Shown piece after piece: positions 27,801-36,310 of a stretch of 64,000 nucleotides of DNA. Numbering within the stretch: the stretch's first letter is position 1; each line of letters starts with the position of its first letter. The stretch is from Tigriopus japonicus. Its lineage: Eukaryota; Arthropoda; Copepoda; Harpacticoida; Harpacticidae. The position numbers and the translations under genes were made by a program. The notes under the pieces are model-generated. The model did no database searches, was not told the DNA's origin, and saw only the letters and a program-made list of their open reading frames with translations. The stretch is from assembly GCA_010645155.1 (NCBI GenBank), contig JAAGOF010000064.1:1648123-1712122 (forward strand), written 5' to 3'.

Positions 27801-30800
27801 CCTAGATGTGCCTCCAAAAGCCATCCTCCCGTTTTGCAGAGATCTAGCGGATGAAAGGAAAACGATTTGGAAGCTCTTTTCCACCGTTCAGAGACGATCA
27901 CGATGATGTTCAATGGTGATGCTATCCATCTCTTTGTTAGCCTACACTTGAATGCATTGTTTCAATGGTACAAAGTTGGACCAACTCTCTAATTGTAAGA
28001 GGACATTGAGCGAAAACTTTGAGATTGAACTTGGTGGTAACAAAAGAGCAAACTTACCCGAAGCTGTAAAAAGTGCATCGGAATGAAGATGCTGTGGATC
28101 TCTGGCAGACCTCTTGACATTGCGTGTCCGTGGAGAGATCGAAAGTCTTCTTGATACTCGAGCCAAACAAGGATCTCCCGGACACAAAGTTCGTGAAACA
28201 TGAGGACCCATCACTCGTTGGGAGAGGGACTGGAAACAAAATGCAACATCTTTGGGTTTGACATATACACTGCACAAGTACAATTTTCAAGATTTATGTT
28301 CATCGGCCCAGAGAATCCGATACAGACAGACGACCAACCGACCGTGACTTGCAGTTTGTTCGGATATCATAGTTGACCCCGGGGACCCGTTGCAAATCAA
28401 AATGGGCCTCGTTAACTTTAATTTATTTCTTATTATTTGAGGGGAGCTGAACCTTTGCGCTCGGATTTACAGAGCGTATCTCTTGAGTAGAGAACCAATG
28501 AGAAAGTACGCCCACACACATACACACCACTCTTTACATCTTCAATATAGCTTATACTTGTTGAACGATAAGCTTTGCAGCGAAGGAAATATTAAATATT
28601 GAATTGAGTTTTGCTACAACAGCTCTGAAATCGACAATTGGACGCTGCTTTCTTTCTGTCATGTTTTATGGGGTTTGCAGAAACGCTCAATAGAAACGGC
28701 AAGGAATGCAGAGAAGCCATTGAAGGTTGAAGTTTATTTTGTTCTTCTTTATTGTGGCAACAAAACTTTATTCTTTTATGATTGGTCATCAAACTTTTCA
28801 TGGTCTTATTATTACTAAGGCATCCGAAATCTTCATCGCTTTTCTTAAGAAGATAACAAGGTTTTCATTCCTGCGATGATGCGACAAAGCCCTTTTTCAT
28901 GGGTTTTATGTTGGAATTAACAAGATCCAACCAACTTTCTCGATGAAAGATTGGAGAATATTGGAACTTGGATAGAAAAGCCATCGCACATAAAAATGGG
29001 GTTTTGAGCTTCCTTTTTTTGTAAGAGTTTTGCATGTTTGCTTTGCCTTAACTTTACTTTAACTTGAAATAATAGTGTATATCTTGCAGTATTTATGAGA
29101 TTACAAATCTTACCAAAAATCGAGATTAGCCACAATAAATCAATCCGCCTTGAAAGGGATCTTGAATTCAAAGAAACAAGTGATTCAAGGCATCGAAAAT
29201 ATTACGCAGCTCTTTCAGGTTGCCAGTCAAAAGAGTGAGCTATATTTTCCCTTGAAGTCTTACGAAAAGAATCCCTTTTTTCAATTAAGTTTCGTCTCAA
29301 ATTTGAAAAAGATCAAGGTCTAGACTCGCCCTGTTAGACATTTGATTAAGTTCTGGAACGGGAAGGTTTCTATTATAACTTTTGTCGTTCCAAAGCCAGA
29401 GCAGTCATCGGGCTATTTGAAAGAAAGCGGGCTCCCATGACGAAAAGCCTCCCAAGGGAGGTAGAATGTCAATCTATGGCCGTCATTGATAGGTTTTGGC
29501 AATGATTTCTAAGCCGATGGAAACGGAGCGAACCAGATGCATTGAGCATTCTCCATTATGTATTGCCAAACTTGATGAATTGAAAGAAGTTTCCCACCCG
29601 GATGACATCAGTCCCTATGATTGGATTGGATTGAGATTTGGAAGACTGCTTGCACACAACTAAATGTGCACTATAATAGGTCTGAAGAAAGTTCCTCTTG
29701 AAACACACAGGCGCACACACGAAGACTGCCATGGTCTCTAAACAGAAGATGAAGACGAGAAGGGACCCTATTTTCAAAGTTGAGAAAAGTTTCTTCATTT
29801 CTCGTTCCTTTGTCCATGGAGCCGACATTTTTCCCTATTGGTTGTTCTTGGCTGTCGCTAACCTGTTAGATGTCATTCACACGTTGTTCTACTACGTAAG
29901 TCCGTCTGGAGATGGACGGTGAAACTGTCTCTGGTTGAATAAAGGTCGTTGCTATGAGTCTGAGTCATCTATCTACTAAACTTGGCCTGTGGAGGAAAAG
30001 TGTCGCAATGTCAAGCAGGCCTGTTTCAGCTTTCTTGAAATCAAAGTTTTCCATCTCCTCTTTTCTCTCCTTCGGGAAAGCGAGTCCTATTAGCCCTCTT
30101 TTGGGTTCATTTCCAGAAAAAGTGGGTTCCAAAGCTGAGAAGACCTGAATTGAGCTCTAACACAAACTCAAGTTTGATGGATTGGATTGAACTTGATCAT
30201 TTCTCAGATGACTCCTTAAACCTCTCGGGACTTGAGCTCAATAACTAGTTTTGGCCATTAACTCGATAGCGGTCAGAAAAGTTTTAAGTACACATTGGGC
30301 GAAAATGTTCCAACGATTTTTTTGAGTTTTGGTATTTTTTTCTCTAAATTAGCTTTTCAATTATTCTTAATACATGAGCCATGCGAACTTTCTGTAAAAT
30401 GACAAGACTTTCTGAATGATGGCGGACCAGATTGAATGTCAGAGTGATTTTTAATTAATTTCGAGTCGAGGTCATTCACCTTTTGGCAGGATATTCGAGC
30501 ACTCGTTTAGAACTCATTGTATTTTAAAACATGTGCATTCACATCGGTGGTTTAAAAAATTTAGATCAAACGGGACGGTCATAAACCACGGGAAACATCT
30601 GTGAATTGTCGAGATAACCGGCTACTACTAGCTACTCGAAACAAAGATAGAAGTGAACCACACAATTTTGGGACAGTGTAATAAATGGAATATCATAACA
30701 ACGGGAAAAAGCCGCTTTCATCTCGACTGAGAAAATGGACGGAAGCTTTCTCTTTTTTGTAGCGACAGGAAATGCACAAGGACCATTGTTTTTTGGGTCT

Positions 30801-31455
30801 GTTTCTGACTTTTGTGATTGGCAAAAACTTGCGTATACATACATTCTTGTGTACGAATATTCTATGGTAAGAGCGCAGGCAGGTTTTCACTGCCATTTCA
30901 AAAGTAAATGGGCTCGTTCCTAATTCGCTCAACAATGGACGTCTCCAAGTTAAGAAAGTTCTTGACTCATTTGTTTTCAGCCGGACAAAATATGAAGGCT
31001 TGACAAGTCTGTGGAAAAGTTTCACAAGGCAAGCGGAGACCAGTTCAAATTAGAACTTGTCATTCTCCGCTATGTTCAAGGGATGAAAAGGCAAATCGAA
31101 ATCGAAACGAAGCTGGGTACTCACGTTTGACGGTGTCCAATCTCGATTCCTCTCGACTGAATGAACTCGGAGGGAAATTTCGCTGAGCTTCGGGATTAGG
31201 CAAAGGCTCCACTCCATCTCGATTGACCACATCTTGGAGAGTTAGTTTCTGGGTGGTGGTGCTTGCTGTCGTTGGCGGCAACGAAGTTGGCAAAGAAGTT
31301 GTCCCTGTGTCAGCCCCGTTCGAGCCGCCCAAGGCCTTGGTCACAGTTGGAGCAAAGTTAAAGAAAGCACTCACGTAGACAGGATCATCTACGATTAACA
31401 TCAAGACAAACAATCCCATCCATCCACTCCTCAGGGAGCGTGATAGATGGAACAT
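466..31455 (-). CDS. Secreted protein with fourteen PAN/apple domains (whole gene, spliced)
   Basis: Exons in coding order: 31125-31455, 28058-28229, 23678-23985, 19509-19647, 18340-18554, 17459-17585, 17216-17385, 15628-15760, 14949-15142, 8454-8586, 7525-7685, 6810-7133, 6213-6663, 5988-6148, 5783-5915, 5557-5714, 4679-4975, 4296-4610, 3868-4194, 3013-3151, 2817-2904, 2469-2782, 2219-2364, 1953-2133, 1642-1707, 1087-1462. This gives 1852 residues with the stop at 1087-1089. Phases agree at every junction. An alternative end uses 904-1033 and 466-823. Each module shows the PAN pattern: C-[FY]-x-R, C-x3-C, C-x-[ST]-F-S-[FY]-R, N-C-x-L and D-W-[DN]-x-[YF]. PAN domains bind protein or carbohydrate; with a signal peptide and no membrane segment seen, I infer a secreted matrix or adhesive protein. 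No ZP, protease or kringle domain is seen, so it is not a nompA- or plasminogen-type protein. Because modules are phase 1-1, an overlooked extra module in a long intron would not break the frame. Confidence 0.82.
904..1033 (-). CDS. PAN gene exon 27: alternative C-terminal exon
   Basis: It has a good acceptor (pyrimidine-rich, ending attcttag) and a G/GTAACG donor, and is open in only one frame: NICTPFPICPSSSPFC, then LTEPVPLIEIHGGQ. Entry needs a phase-1 donor upstream; the best candidate is at 1331. Function of the segment unknown. Confidence 0.55.
1087..1462 (-). CDS. PAN gene exon 26: acidic/His tail with stop (isoform A)
   Basis: It enters in phase 2 after cgttatag and runs 124 residues to TAA at 1087-1089, ending VRPRRHFT. 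The composition is polar and disordered-looking, with a short His run and a late basic end. An internal frame-compatible donor G/GTGAAA at 1331 could shorten the exon to 1332-1462 and lead to exons 27 and 28. Confidence 0.68.
1642..1707 (-). CDS. PAN gene exon 25: Cys/Trp-rich C-terminal module, second part
   Basis: A 66-nt micro-exon encoding WCYVGEAGFDQWRPC and a short tail. It completes the module begun in exon 24 and was found because that module looked truncated. Acceptor ttttgtag at 1708; donor GTACGA at 1641, phase 2. Confidence 0.8.
1953..2133 (-). CDS. PAN gene exon 24: Cys/Trp-rich C-terminal module, first part
   Basis: After the last PAN domain comes a different module (about residues 1646-1727 with exon 25): KPCEYGAEL, then YWYCRTRDDKGWDYCC, then CGYSEGYEYPW. 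Cysteine and aromatic spacing is dense and regular. Acceptor ctcttttag at 2134; donor GTAAGA at 1952, phase 2, cutting the Trp codon before the next exon's Cys. Confidence 0.82.
2219..2364 (-). CDS. PAN gene exon 23: second half of PAN domain 14
   Basis: It encodes QYSSSLTRNCMLSDFFGR, then RDYNTEVWEFQGGNDARC. The closing D-W-x-x-Y pattern is degenerate (T-E-V-W-E-F). Acceptor ttttacag at 2365; donor GTAAAT at 2218, phase 1. Confidence 0.82.
2469..2782 (-). CDS. PAN gene exon 22: end of PAN domain 13 and first half of PAN domain 14
   Basis: It enters in phase 0 after ttcatcag. It encodes FTRSQDWNIYERVDYAGSC, closing PAN13, then a Gly/Leu linker. PAN14 begins with SCYNRISSDHTFRSR, then DCASEC and QCQAFSFR. 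Donor GTACGT at 2468, phase 2. Confidence 0.85.
2817..2904 (-). CDS. PAN gene exon 21: third quarter of PAN domain 13
   Basis: An 88-nt exon encoding ISSGGFRNCELTDR to DIDVAQ. Acceptor tctttcag at 2905; donor GTAAAT at 2816, phase 0. It is the only PAN module here with a second internal intron. Confidence 0.8.
3013..3151 (-). CDS. PAN gene exon 20: first half of PAN domain 13
   Basis: Acceptor ctatttcag at 3152; donor GTACAA at 3012, phase 2. The exon encodes CSQLFQSGYRFEYQVVKEV, then QCEQNC and RCTGFSFR. Confidence 0.85.
3262..3579. mobile_element. Small TIR element, copy A, in a PAN-gene intron
   Basis: The ends are inverted: taatgatggactgaaa on the left, and tagtgatggatcgaaa when the right end is reversed. 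The inside is rich in ttcgg/ccgaa. Length 318 bp. It matches copy B (7767-8084) in ends, length and internal motifs. No clear target-site duplication. Confidence 0.6.
3868..4194 (-). CDS. PAN gene exon 19: complete PAN domain 12
   Basis: A whole PAN domain: ECFLVYSSGYRFNSLKI, DCENAC, DCRSFSYRDGATSRNCDL, DVDYKIYERRS, QC, then an Asn-Pro repeat linker. The usual D-W of the closing strand is D-Y here. Donor GTAAGT at 3867, phase 1. Confidence 0.87.
4296..4610 (-). CDS. PAN gene exon 18: complete PAN domain 11
   Basis: A whole PAN domain: DCFERLKESYKHRSSAAR, DCETYC, YCVSFSFRDLTDRDNCILS, NRDWDVYRPIF, RCDEH, then a Gly/Val linker. A 68-bp intron separates it from exon 17. Donor GTGAGC at 4295, phase 1. 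Confidence 0.88.
4679..4975 (-). CDS. PAN gene exon 17: complete PAN domain 10
   Basis: A whole PAN domain without internal intron: ECYRQIEAGYRHLASAY, DCSLEC, ACNTFSYQYFASSTIDNCL, DSNWDIFEQLI, TTC. Gln replaces the usual Arg after the F-S-Y motif. Acceptor ttgttgcag at 4976; donor GTGAAC at 4678, phase 1. Confidence 0.86.
5557..5714 (-). CDS. PAN gene exon 16: second half of PAN domain 9
   Basis: It encodes VRLASSLSDNCQVSSLA, then DGDWDIFEKLLGSRC and a short linker. Acceptor aatttcag at 5715; donor GTAAGA at 5556, phase 1. Confidence 0.86.
5783..5915 (-). CDS. PAN gene exon 15: first half of PAN domain 9
   Basis: Acceptor ctttccag at 5916; donor GTAAGA at 5782, phase 2. The exon encodes ECFRVSRRNVKFYTSSL, then ECSYEC and NCRSFAFR. 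Its length of 133 nt equals exons 8 and 10, a sign of a duplicated exon type. Confidence 0.86.
5988..6148 (-). CDS. PAN gene exon 14: second half of PAN domain 8
   Basis: It is separated from exon 13 by a 64-bp intron. It encodes YRPIGSLANCQLTALDTRD, then DADWAIYDQEDSRIC and an acidic end. Donor GTAGGG at 5987, phase 1. Confidence 0.85.
6213..6663 (-). CDS. PAN gene exon 13: PAN domain 7 and first half of PAN domain 8
   Basis: It contains complete PAN7 (GCYRSLEQNRKHYTT, DCSQKC, FCKSFSFRLFGSIDNCAF, TDWNVYELV), a Gly-rich linker, then the first half of PAN8 (NCFIRDRLGFKFYPSI, ECSNDC, FCKSFAFR). Here the intron between two modules is missing but the internal one is kept. Donor GTGGGC at 6212, phase 2. 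Confidence 0.88.
6810..7133 (-). CDS. PAN gene exon 12: complete PAN domain 6
   Basis: A whole PAN domain lies in one exon with no internal intron. It runs from ACFRLDRDNFKHNEPLV through ECSREC, GCQSFSFRNFQTQGNCL and DDDWELYQKL to MCASES. Acceptor cgtttag at 7134; donor GTATGG at 6809, phase 1. Confidence 0.88.
7525..7685 (-). CDS. PAN gene exon 11: second half of PAN domain 5
   Basis: It encodes YARASTDGRRDNCHLSSL, then DSAWDLYESIQGPSC. Donor GTAAAC at 7524, phase 1. The open frame runs on into the intron, where a His/Ser/Thr-rich low-complexity stretch is probably not translated. Confidence 0.83.
7767..8084. mobile_element. Small TIR element, copy B, in a PAN-gene intron
   Basis: The left end gagtgatggaccgaaa and the reversed right end tagtgatgggccgaaa form terminal inverted repeats; length 318 bp. 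The flanks ctcttgcc (7759-7766) and cttttgcc (8085-8092) agree at 7 of 8 bases, which fits an hAT-type 8-bp duplication. Non-autonomous. Confidence 0.65.
8454..8586 (-). CDS. PAN gene exon 10: first half of PAN domain 5
   Basis: Acceptor atttgtag at 8587; donor GTGAGC at 8453, phase 2. The exon encodes DCYRRERVGYKHYFTAI, then DCSEEC and DCSSFSFR. There is no start codon at its front; it was found from the splice sites and the PAN pattern. Confidence 0.85.
8587..14948 (-). other. 6.4-kb intron between PAN domains 4 and 5
   Basis: The largest intron I place in the PAN gene. I looked for the CxSFSFR and NCxL/DWDxY signatures on the minus strand and saw none. Short open frames around 13190-14290 on both strands overlap each other and match nothing I know. 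An (ATA)n run lies at 14782-14815. Confidence 0.5.
14782..14815. repeat. (ATA/ATG)n microsatellite
   Basis: About eleven trinucleotide units, mostly ataata with gat at both edges, inside the long intron of the PAN gene. Confidence 0.85.
14949..15142 (-). CDS. PAN gene exon 9: second half of PAN domain 4
   Basis: It encodes NVGYDLGNYNCYLSSLDL, then an acidic run and DRDWNVFVTLDQQC. Donor GTAACT at 14948, phase 1. A 6.4-kb intron follows. Confidence 0.83.
15628..15760 (-). CDS. PAN gene exon 8: first half of PAN domain 4
   Basis: Acceptor cctgacag at 15761; donor GTAAGT at 15627, phase 2. The exon encodes ACYRIYRTSSQLVPG, then HCAGQC and NCKTFSYK. Lys replaces the usual Arg at the splice-site motif. 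Confidence 0.85.
17216..17385 (-). CDS. PAN gene exon 7: second half of PAN domain 3
   Basis: Only a 73-bp intron separates it from exon 6. It encodes YGTTSTSDIGNCLLSDKNG, GDWDVFDLKSGGRC and a short linker. Donor GTAAGG at 17215, phase 1 inside a Gly codon, as at most linker introns in this gene. Confidence 0.85.
17459..17585 (-). CDS. PAN gene exon 6: first half of PAN domain 3
   Basis: Acceptor cttcccag at 17586; donor GTAAGA at 17458, phase 2. The exon encodes CYTRIRTAYKHYTYRDYK, then QCGLAC and YCSTFSYR. The same stretch is open in another frame with a start codon, but only this frame carries the PAN pattern. Confidence 0.85.
18340..18554 (-). CDS. PAN gene exon 5: second half of PAN domain 2 plus Thr/Pro linker
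   Basis: It opens in phase 2 with RPLSQGEILNCDLTEQD, then FYESAVTDFYERSNEC, then a TTPATTPSTI linker. Two donors six bases apart are possible in the same phase: CAG/GTACCA (used here) or CCA/GTAACG, which would move the end to 18334. Confidence 0.78.
19509..19647 (-). CDS. PAN gene exon 4: first half of PAN domain 2
   Basis: Acceptor ctttacag at 19648; donor GTGGGG at 19508, phase 2. The exon encodes CFRLAVSSRRLADRYIKK, then SCKDFC and VCNGFAYR, the usual half-PAN cut after the aromatic-Arg motif. Confidence 0.82.
19648..23677 (-). other. 4-kb intron between PAN domains 1 and 2
   Basis: No exon with PAN signatures seen. A minus-strand open frame at 21224-21544 and a plus-strand one at 22069-22428 have no recognisable domain or fitting splice sites. 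Confidence 0.5.
23678..23985 (-). CDS. PAN gene exon 3: second half of PAN domain 1 plus linker
   Basis: It begins in phase 2 with YLEENAKSPRCYL, reaches RFSVYERQDYC (about residue 205) and closes PAN1. A roughly 65-residue linker rich in Gly, Asp, Glu and Arg follows, with no recognised fold. Donor GTAAGA at 23677, phase 1. Confidence 0.8.
24313..24561. mobile_element. hAT-like miniature element with 8-bp target duplication
   Basis: It starts cagggatcggcaacca; the right end reads the same when reversed, with one change (caggggtcggcaacca). The flanks tattagaa (24305-24312) and gattagaa (24562-24569) agree at 7 of 8 bases. The 249-bp interior repeats the word gtgggcc several times and has no coding capacity. 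Confidence 0.78.
25415..25466. repeat. (ATCC/ATCT)n microsatellite
   Basis: Degenerate tetranucleotide run of atcc, atct and gtcc units in an intron of the PAN gene. Confidence 0.7.
28058..28229 (-). CDS. PAN gene exon 2: first half of PAN domain 1
   Basis: The acceptor tttccag ends at 28230 and the donor GTAAGT begins at 28057. The exon encodes the start of PAN1 from Cys121, with the C-x3-C helix cysteines (QCQEVC). It ends at RCTFYSFG, the counterpart of the usual CxSFSFR, in phase 2. Confidence 0.8.
28230..31124 (-). other. 2.9-kb first intron of the PAN gene
   Basis: No coding signal recognised between the signal-peptide exon and the first PAN exon. Confidence 0.5.
31125..31455 (-). CDS. 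PAN gene exon 1: signal peptide and Ser/Thr linker
   Basis: The ATG at 31455-31453 starts a 110-residue segment. Residues 1-30 look like a signal peptide: an Arg/Ser-rich start, then the hydrophobic core GLFVLMLIV. A Thr/Ser/Pro-rich stretch (about residues 47-68) follows, suited to O-glycosylation. The donor GTGAGT at 31124 leaves phase 1, matching the first PAN exon (C plus TC gives Leu). An upstream in-frame Met exists, but this start places the hydrophobic core correctly. The link to exon 2 crosses 2.9 kb and rests on phase and context only. Confidence 0.65.
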
Positions 31456-34400
31456 CCGTCCTGGTCCCCTGGAACATTCCGCCATGTTTTTTCGTGACGC
31501 GTTCCACCGAGTAATGATGCTTGAATCCAAAATTGGAAAAGCCCACAATTGAAAGTCAAGACGCAATCTTTTAGCAACACACTATCGGCATCCCTCTTTC
31601 CTTGAGTAATGAACCAGACCAGCACCAAAGTAAACGAGGATAGTTGAAATGCTGCTATTTCCGCGTTGGACTCACTACTGGAGGAAAAAAATCACAACCC
31701 TAACGAACTCACTGTGGGTTTGTTGTTGCTTATAGGAGTACTAGTAATGCTGGTTGGCGGGATGGCCCCATTGCCTGAAATGTTGTGATACATCGAGGCA
31801 CATACGAAGTTCATGCGAGCACAAGCTCCACGCGCCAACGTTTATTCAACTTGTTGGTGATTTGATTTTTCCCATTGATAGTTCAGGTCGCTTACGGCGT
31901 TTCCATGATGTCGGGCACGAGGTGCATCACGCCGTAGTAATAGTAGTTGACACTGGTACACTGAGTGGGATGAGAATTATGTATCTCTCTCTCGCAGATC
32001 CCGTCCGAATGAGGTAGAAGAAGTCCCCTCTAAAGGAGACATTAGACAATAGATGATGCGACCGTATCATTCTCCGTTTCAAAACGAGTGTCAGAGAGAG
32101 GATGAGATATGTAGGAGGAAGTAGGATTTGTCTTGCCGTTTGGTTTGTTACTTTTCGGTGACAACTGTTTGAACTCTGAACTTGGTTTGACATCAGCTCA
32201 TTTTAAGCCAACGACCAAATTTTGGGCTTGGGCACTCCAAGGATTGACATTACCAGTCTGAGATTGTTGGAACCGCCCAATGAAGCGGGAGTTTCTTTTC
32301 GTAGATTAATAGGGAAAATGTTGCTATTATACCTTTCATAGAGAGCGCTTGGATTCATTTTTTTTTGCTTGACGGTAATAAATTCACTGGAAATGGGAGG
32401 TGCACGTATTTTTTGTCACGTTTTCTGCACAACGTTCAGATTCATGTTATGAGGTCGAATTTGAGTTGGATCGACAGGTGGAACTTTCAAGTTTCGATTA
32501 CTCGAAGTAAATCTGAACACCATCTCAACCAAACTAATTGTGAACCCGGTAACTTGCGTTCTTTTGGATACAAATTGAGATGGGAATGGGATGGTCTCAA
32601 TCTTTTGGGTGATCAACGAAATTGTCTTACCAAGGGAAAAACTACCGGTAGTTCAGAGAGTACACCAGATTGTTGGTATTGACATCAAGATTACCCAGGT
32701 AAAATATCTTTTTTTTTAGAATCATCCGTCTATTACCAATTTAGTTCATAAGGAGGGCACTTATGGGAAATTGCCGAGAATGATTGCCGATTATGTATAT
32801 CTCTTTCCTTAATTCAACTTTTTCCCAAGGGTGTATGCACAACGTTGAAAAGCCTTGGAACTTGCATTTATCGCTCGAGCCAAAACCATTTTTCCAAACT
32901 GGAGAATTGACATTCCTCCTGAAATCCGAAGGATGCACAGTCAGATGCCAGATGAAAAGTCAAACATTCCCAAACTGTTTTGGCATCACTTGGGATCCTA
33001 CGATGAGGCCTAACGTGCTTGAAATAGTGATGGACAGAATAAGCTTTTGATCAAAATTTCACTGATGTTTCGATTTCTGTTAAGCCAAGGATGGTTAAGT
33101 CTACCGAATCTGAATGCTAGCAAGGATTCTAAATTCTGCAATAACGAATGAATGTGCTTTGAAAATGAAAAATCCCTCTTTTTTTAAATCCCATCTCTTT
33201 GCTACTACAAAACTGATGATGTTCTGCAATATATGTTCCTAATTAGACAAAGAAGCCATGGGTGCGGATTAAGAGCCTATCAGTCTATCACTAGTGCAAA
33301 CACGAAAGATTTCTTTTCAATCTGTGCATTTTGAGTTGAAAAGTGCCAGACTTGGCTGAAATTTTGACTTTGACGGAAGAAGTTCAATTCGATCCAAATC
33401 GGTTTTTGAAATGAAAGCTCTCTCAATTTGCGTACCTCCTTTTGTTTGTAACACACGAGTAAACTTTTTAAGGAACCTCTATGATTGGCCAAAGCTGTCC
33501 AGATTTGAGAAGGTTCTTCTATGTTAGTAGCTTTTGTAGACGCAGGATAAAATATTAACGTACGTACCCCTAACGGCAAACAAGGTGGAATATGATTTAG
33601 GAAAAATATTTTCCGTCGTTCCGTTGAAATTTCGTAAGTAGGGATGATTATTTTGCTATTCAACAATCTAAATGCAACTGTTTGACATGATTTCTTCACA
33701 TTATCCGAGAGCACGCAGAATAAGACGTGGACAAAATTCACACTGATCTCAATCAAAAGAGTTTTTAAGAGAGTTTTTTAAATTTTAAAATCAAAATTTT
33801 AAGAGAGAAGACACCGGATCTCATTTATCCCTTGTTTTTAGTGCCTCATTAAAAAGCTTCCAGCCACCAAATTGGGTTTGCAGGTCCTTTATTATTAATT
33901 TGTCTACAGTGAGTGCTTCATATATCTAATGGACAAGTTGCACCCTCCCTGTCCCACACTAGAGCGCTTTATCCCACACAAGTTTGTTTTCTTCCCGCAA
34001 AATTCACCCAAAATTTAGTGCCGTATCAATGTTCCCAATCAAAATTATATCCAAGTACAGCAATTTCTTTGGCACTTTAAAGTGGGTCAGTCACCTTCAT
34101 AGAGCCCACAGATTTGTGATGCGCCAACACCCATTCACACTTGTATCTTGCACGAGGTGTTTTCTTTTATATTTTGTATATATCTATGTACCAAAAGTGC
34201 AAGTGTTACTGATTTGGCATGGCGTTCTTTTCTTTCCAAGCCAACTTTCTACACCCACGTTACGAAAGAAGTTTGTGCCCAAAGTATCAAATGAAATGTG
34301 TATGAAAGTCAAATTTGAGTTACTGGTGTTCTAACTGACAAACCAAAACAAGCTGAGCTAACGTGAGATACAAGTGCGAATAGCCTTCGGCATTGGTGGA

Positions 34401-35445
34401 ATGTCCAATCCCTTTTTCACTGTTCTAATGTGTCCAATATACCTTAAGAAGCTCGAAAATGGGTCACATGTTTGTGTCAGGGTGCAATTTCTGGAGCTGT
34501 ATTACTAAGGTGACCTCCCAGTCAGCTGCTCCTTAAAGGACCCAATAGATAACCACTGTATTGTGTGGAGAAATAATGTCCAAATTTCATCCAACGCTCC
34601 TTTGAATGCTTAATCAAATAGTTTACTTCACGGACGATGATCAATACTTGGAACCATTCTCAAATGAGCCATTTGAATGAACTGAGGCGCAATAAACTGT
34701 AGGGTAAAATTCTTTCTTTTAATCATGGCCTTCTTTCCATGGAAATGCCAAAATATATCAAGCTCATCAGAGCTGCTACTTATCTAATAAAAGCTTCATT
34801 CTCATTCATACGCTGATGATAAATACATCACCACCGCCTCTGCCTTCAGAAAATGATAAGGAACCACAAAAGAAAATGGATCTTTGATTCAAAGAGTCCA
34901 CCAAACAGAACCTTTTTGGGGTTTGATAATGGAACAGGTTTTGGATTCCCTGCAGATAAATGAAGACTTGTTTACCTGGTGGTTTATAAGGAATGGAAAA
35001 GCAAATGTCCCTAACTCGGAATTGGTTGATCTCACCAAAAATGCACAAAGCTCAAAATGACGTAACCGATAACAATTCTTCATGCACATGTGCTTTGCCA
35101 AATTTTGGGAGGGAGAAAAAAGTCGGAGTTGCGAACGCATTGTTTTTTAAAAATGACTCTCCACGAGGAAATTGTCCTTGCTTTAATAATGAATTTCGTG
35201 CAAGTTACTTTTTTTGACTCTTCAAGTCAAGGGTTTGACAAATCATATGCAATGAAAATGAGATTCATATATGGTTTCAATCACGAGTTATAAGGTCGGT
35301 TGTTGAGGTAGTTTTGAAGTATAGTAGAAGCATATCTAGAAGCATAACGTATGTAACGAAACTTGATCGAGCATAGTTATTTCTACTTTGCCTCATATGC
35401 TTCTTTCATGCTTTTTGATATGCTTCTACTGTACAGGGTTATCAC

Positions 35446-36310
35446 TAGAGCCCGGGAAGAAATGTTGGAAAAACGTCCAAAAAATGTCATTAAAATGTCA
35501 GGAAAAAGGGCCAAAAATGTTGAAATATAGGGCAAAAAGGGCCAAAAATGTTGAAATATAGAGCAAAAAGGGCAAAAAATGTTGAAATTTATAGCAAAAA
35601 GAGCAATATTTTTTTGAAAATTAGAGCAAAAAAGTCAAGGAAATGCGTGAGAAATAGGACTAGATGCGTGGAGGACTTGAAAAGACTACTTAAGACAGTG
35701 TGACCAGACATCTAAAGGAAATAATCCCGTCAAAGCTCTAGCTTAAAAAAAACTGGAGGTTGCGCTTCACATAGCGGGGTGTTTTTATAAGCTAGACGTC
35801 AAAACAGTTTATGTTATAAGTCAGATAGCACATTCATACCCTTTGAAAGGCAATAGATATTAAAGGCTGAGTAAATAATGGTAACAGTGTCAGCTTAAAA
35901 CATGCTTTACTCTACACAGCTATTCAGCCCACGTAAAATAATCACGGAAACAAGGGTCACAAAGTTTCTGATTTGAACATTTTCACAACTTTTTGACAAA
36001 AAGAAACTTTAAGGGCACTTTTTGTCCCTTTCCAAAGATTTTAATTAATTGGCATTGTAAAATGTGAAGTTGAACAATGACCATTTTAGTGGGAAATTTT
36101 GGCGGGAAATTTCAAGCCTTCATTTGATTAATTGGTCCCTCAGAACCGGTTGTGGGATGACATTTTTGAGCAAAAATGGCAAAAAATGTTAGGAAAATGT
36201 TGAAATTTTCCAAAAAATGTCAAATAAAATTAAAATGTTATATTTACGTAAAATTGGCAAAAAATGTAAAAAATTATTTCTAATGTAAAAAAAAAATTTC
36301 CCTAGCCCTA
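35446..36310. mobile_element. hAT-like non-autonomous element, 865 bp
   Basis: The left end tagagcccgggaagaaat mirrors the right end (reversed: tagggctagggaaatt). The flanks gttatcac (35438-35445) and gtgatcac (36311-36318) agree at 7 of 8 bases. The left part holds direct repeats of aaaagggccaaaaatgttg (about 35500-35610). The interior is AT-rich without a transposase frame. Confidence 0.75.

Larger units (their letters stand above)
23986..28057 (-). other. 4.1-kb intron inside PAN domain 1
   Basis: It splits PAN1 at the conserved phase-2 position. It holds an hAT-like element (24313-24561) and an (ATCC)n tract (25415-25466). No other feature seen. Confidence 0.55.

Noticed and set aside
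33280..33756. Minus-strand open frame of 158 codons
   Set aside because: AT-rich composition, no domain, no signal peptide and no splice context. It is the longest unexplained frame between the two genes, but I cannot support it as a gene.
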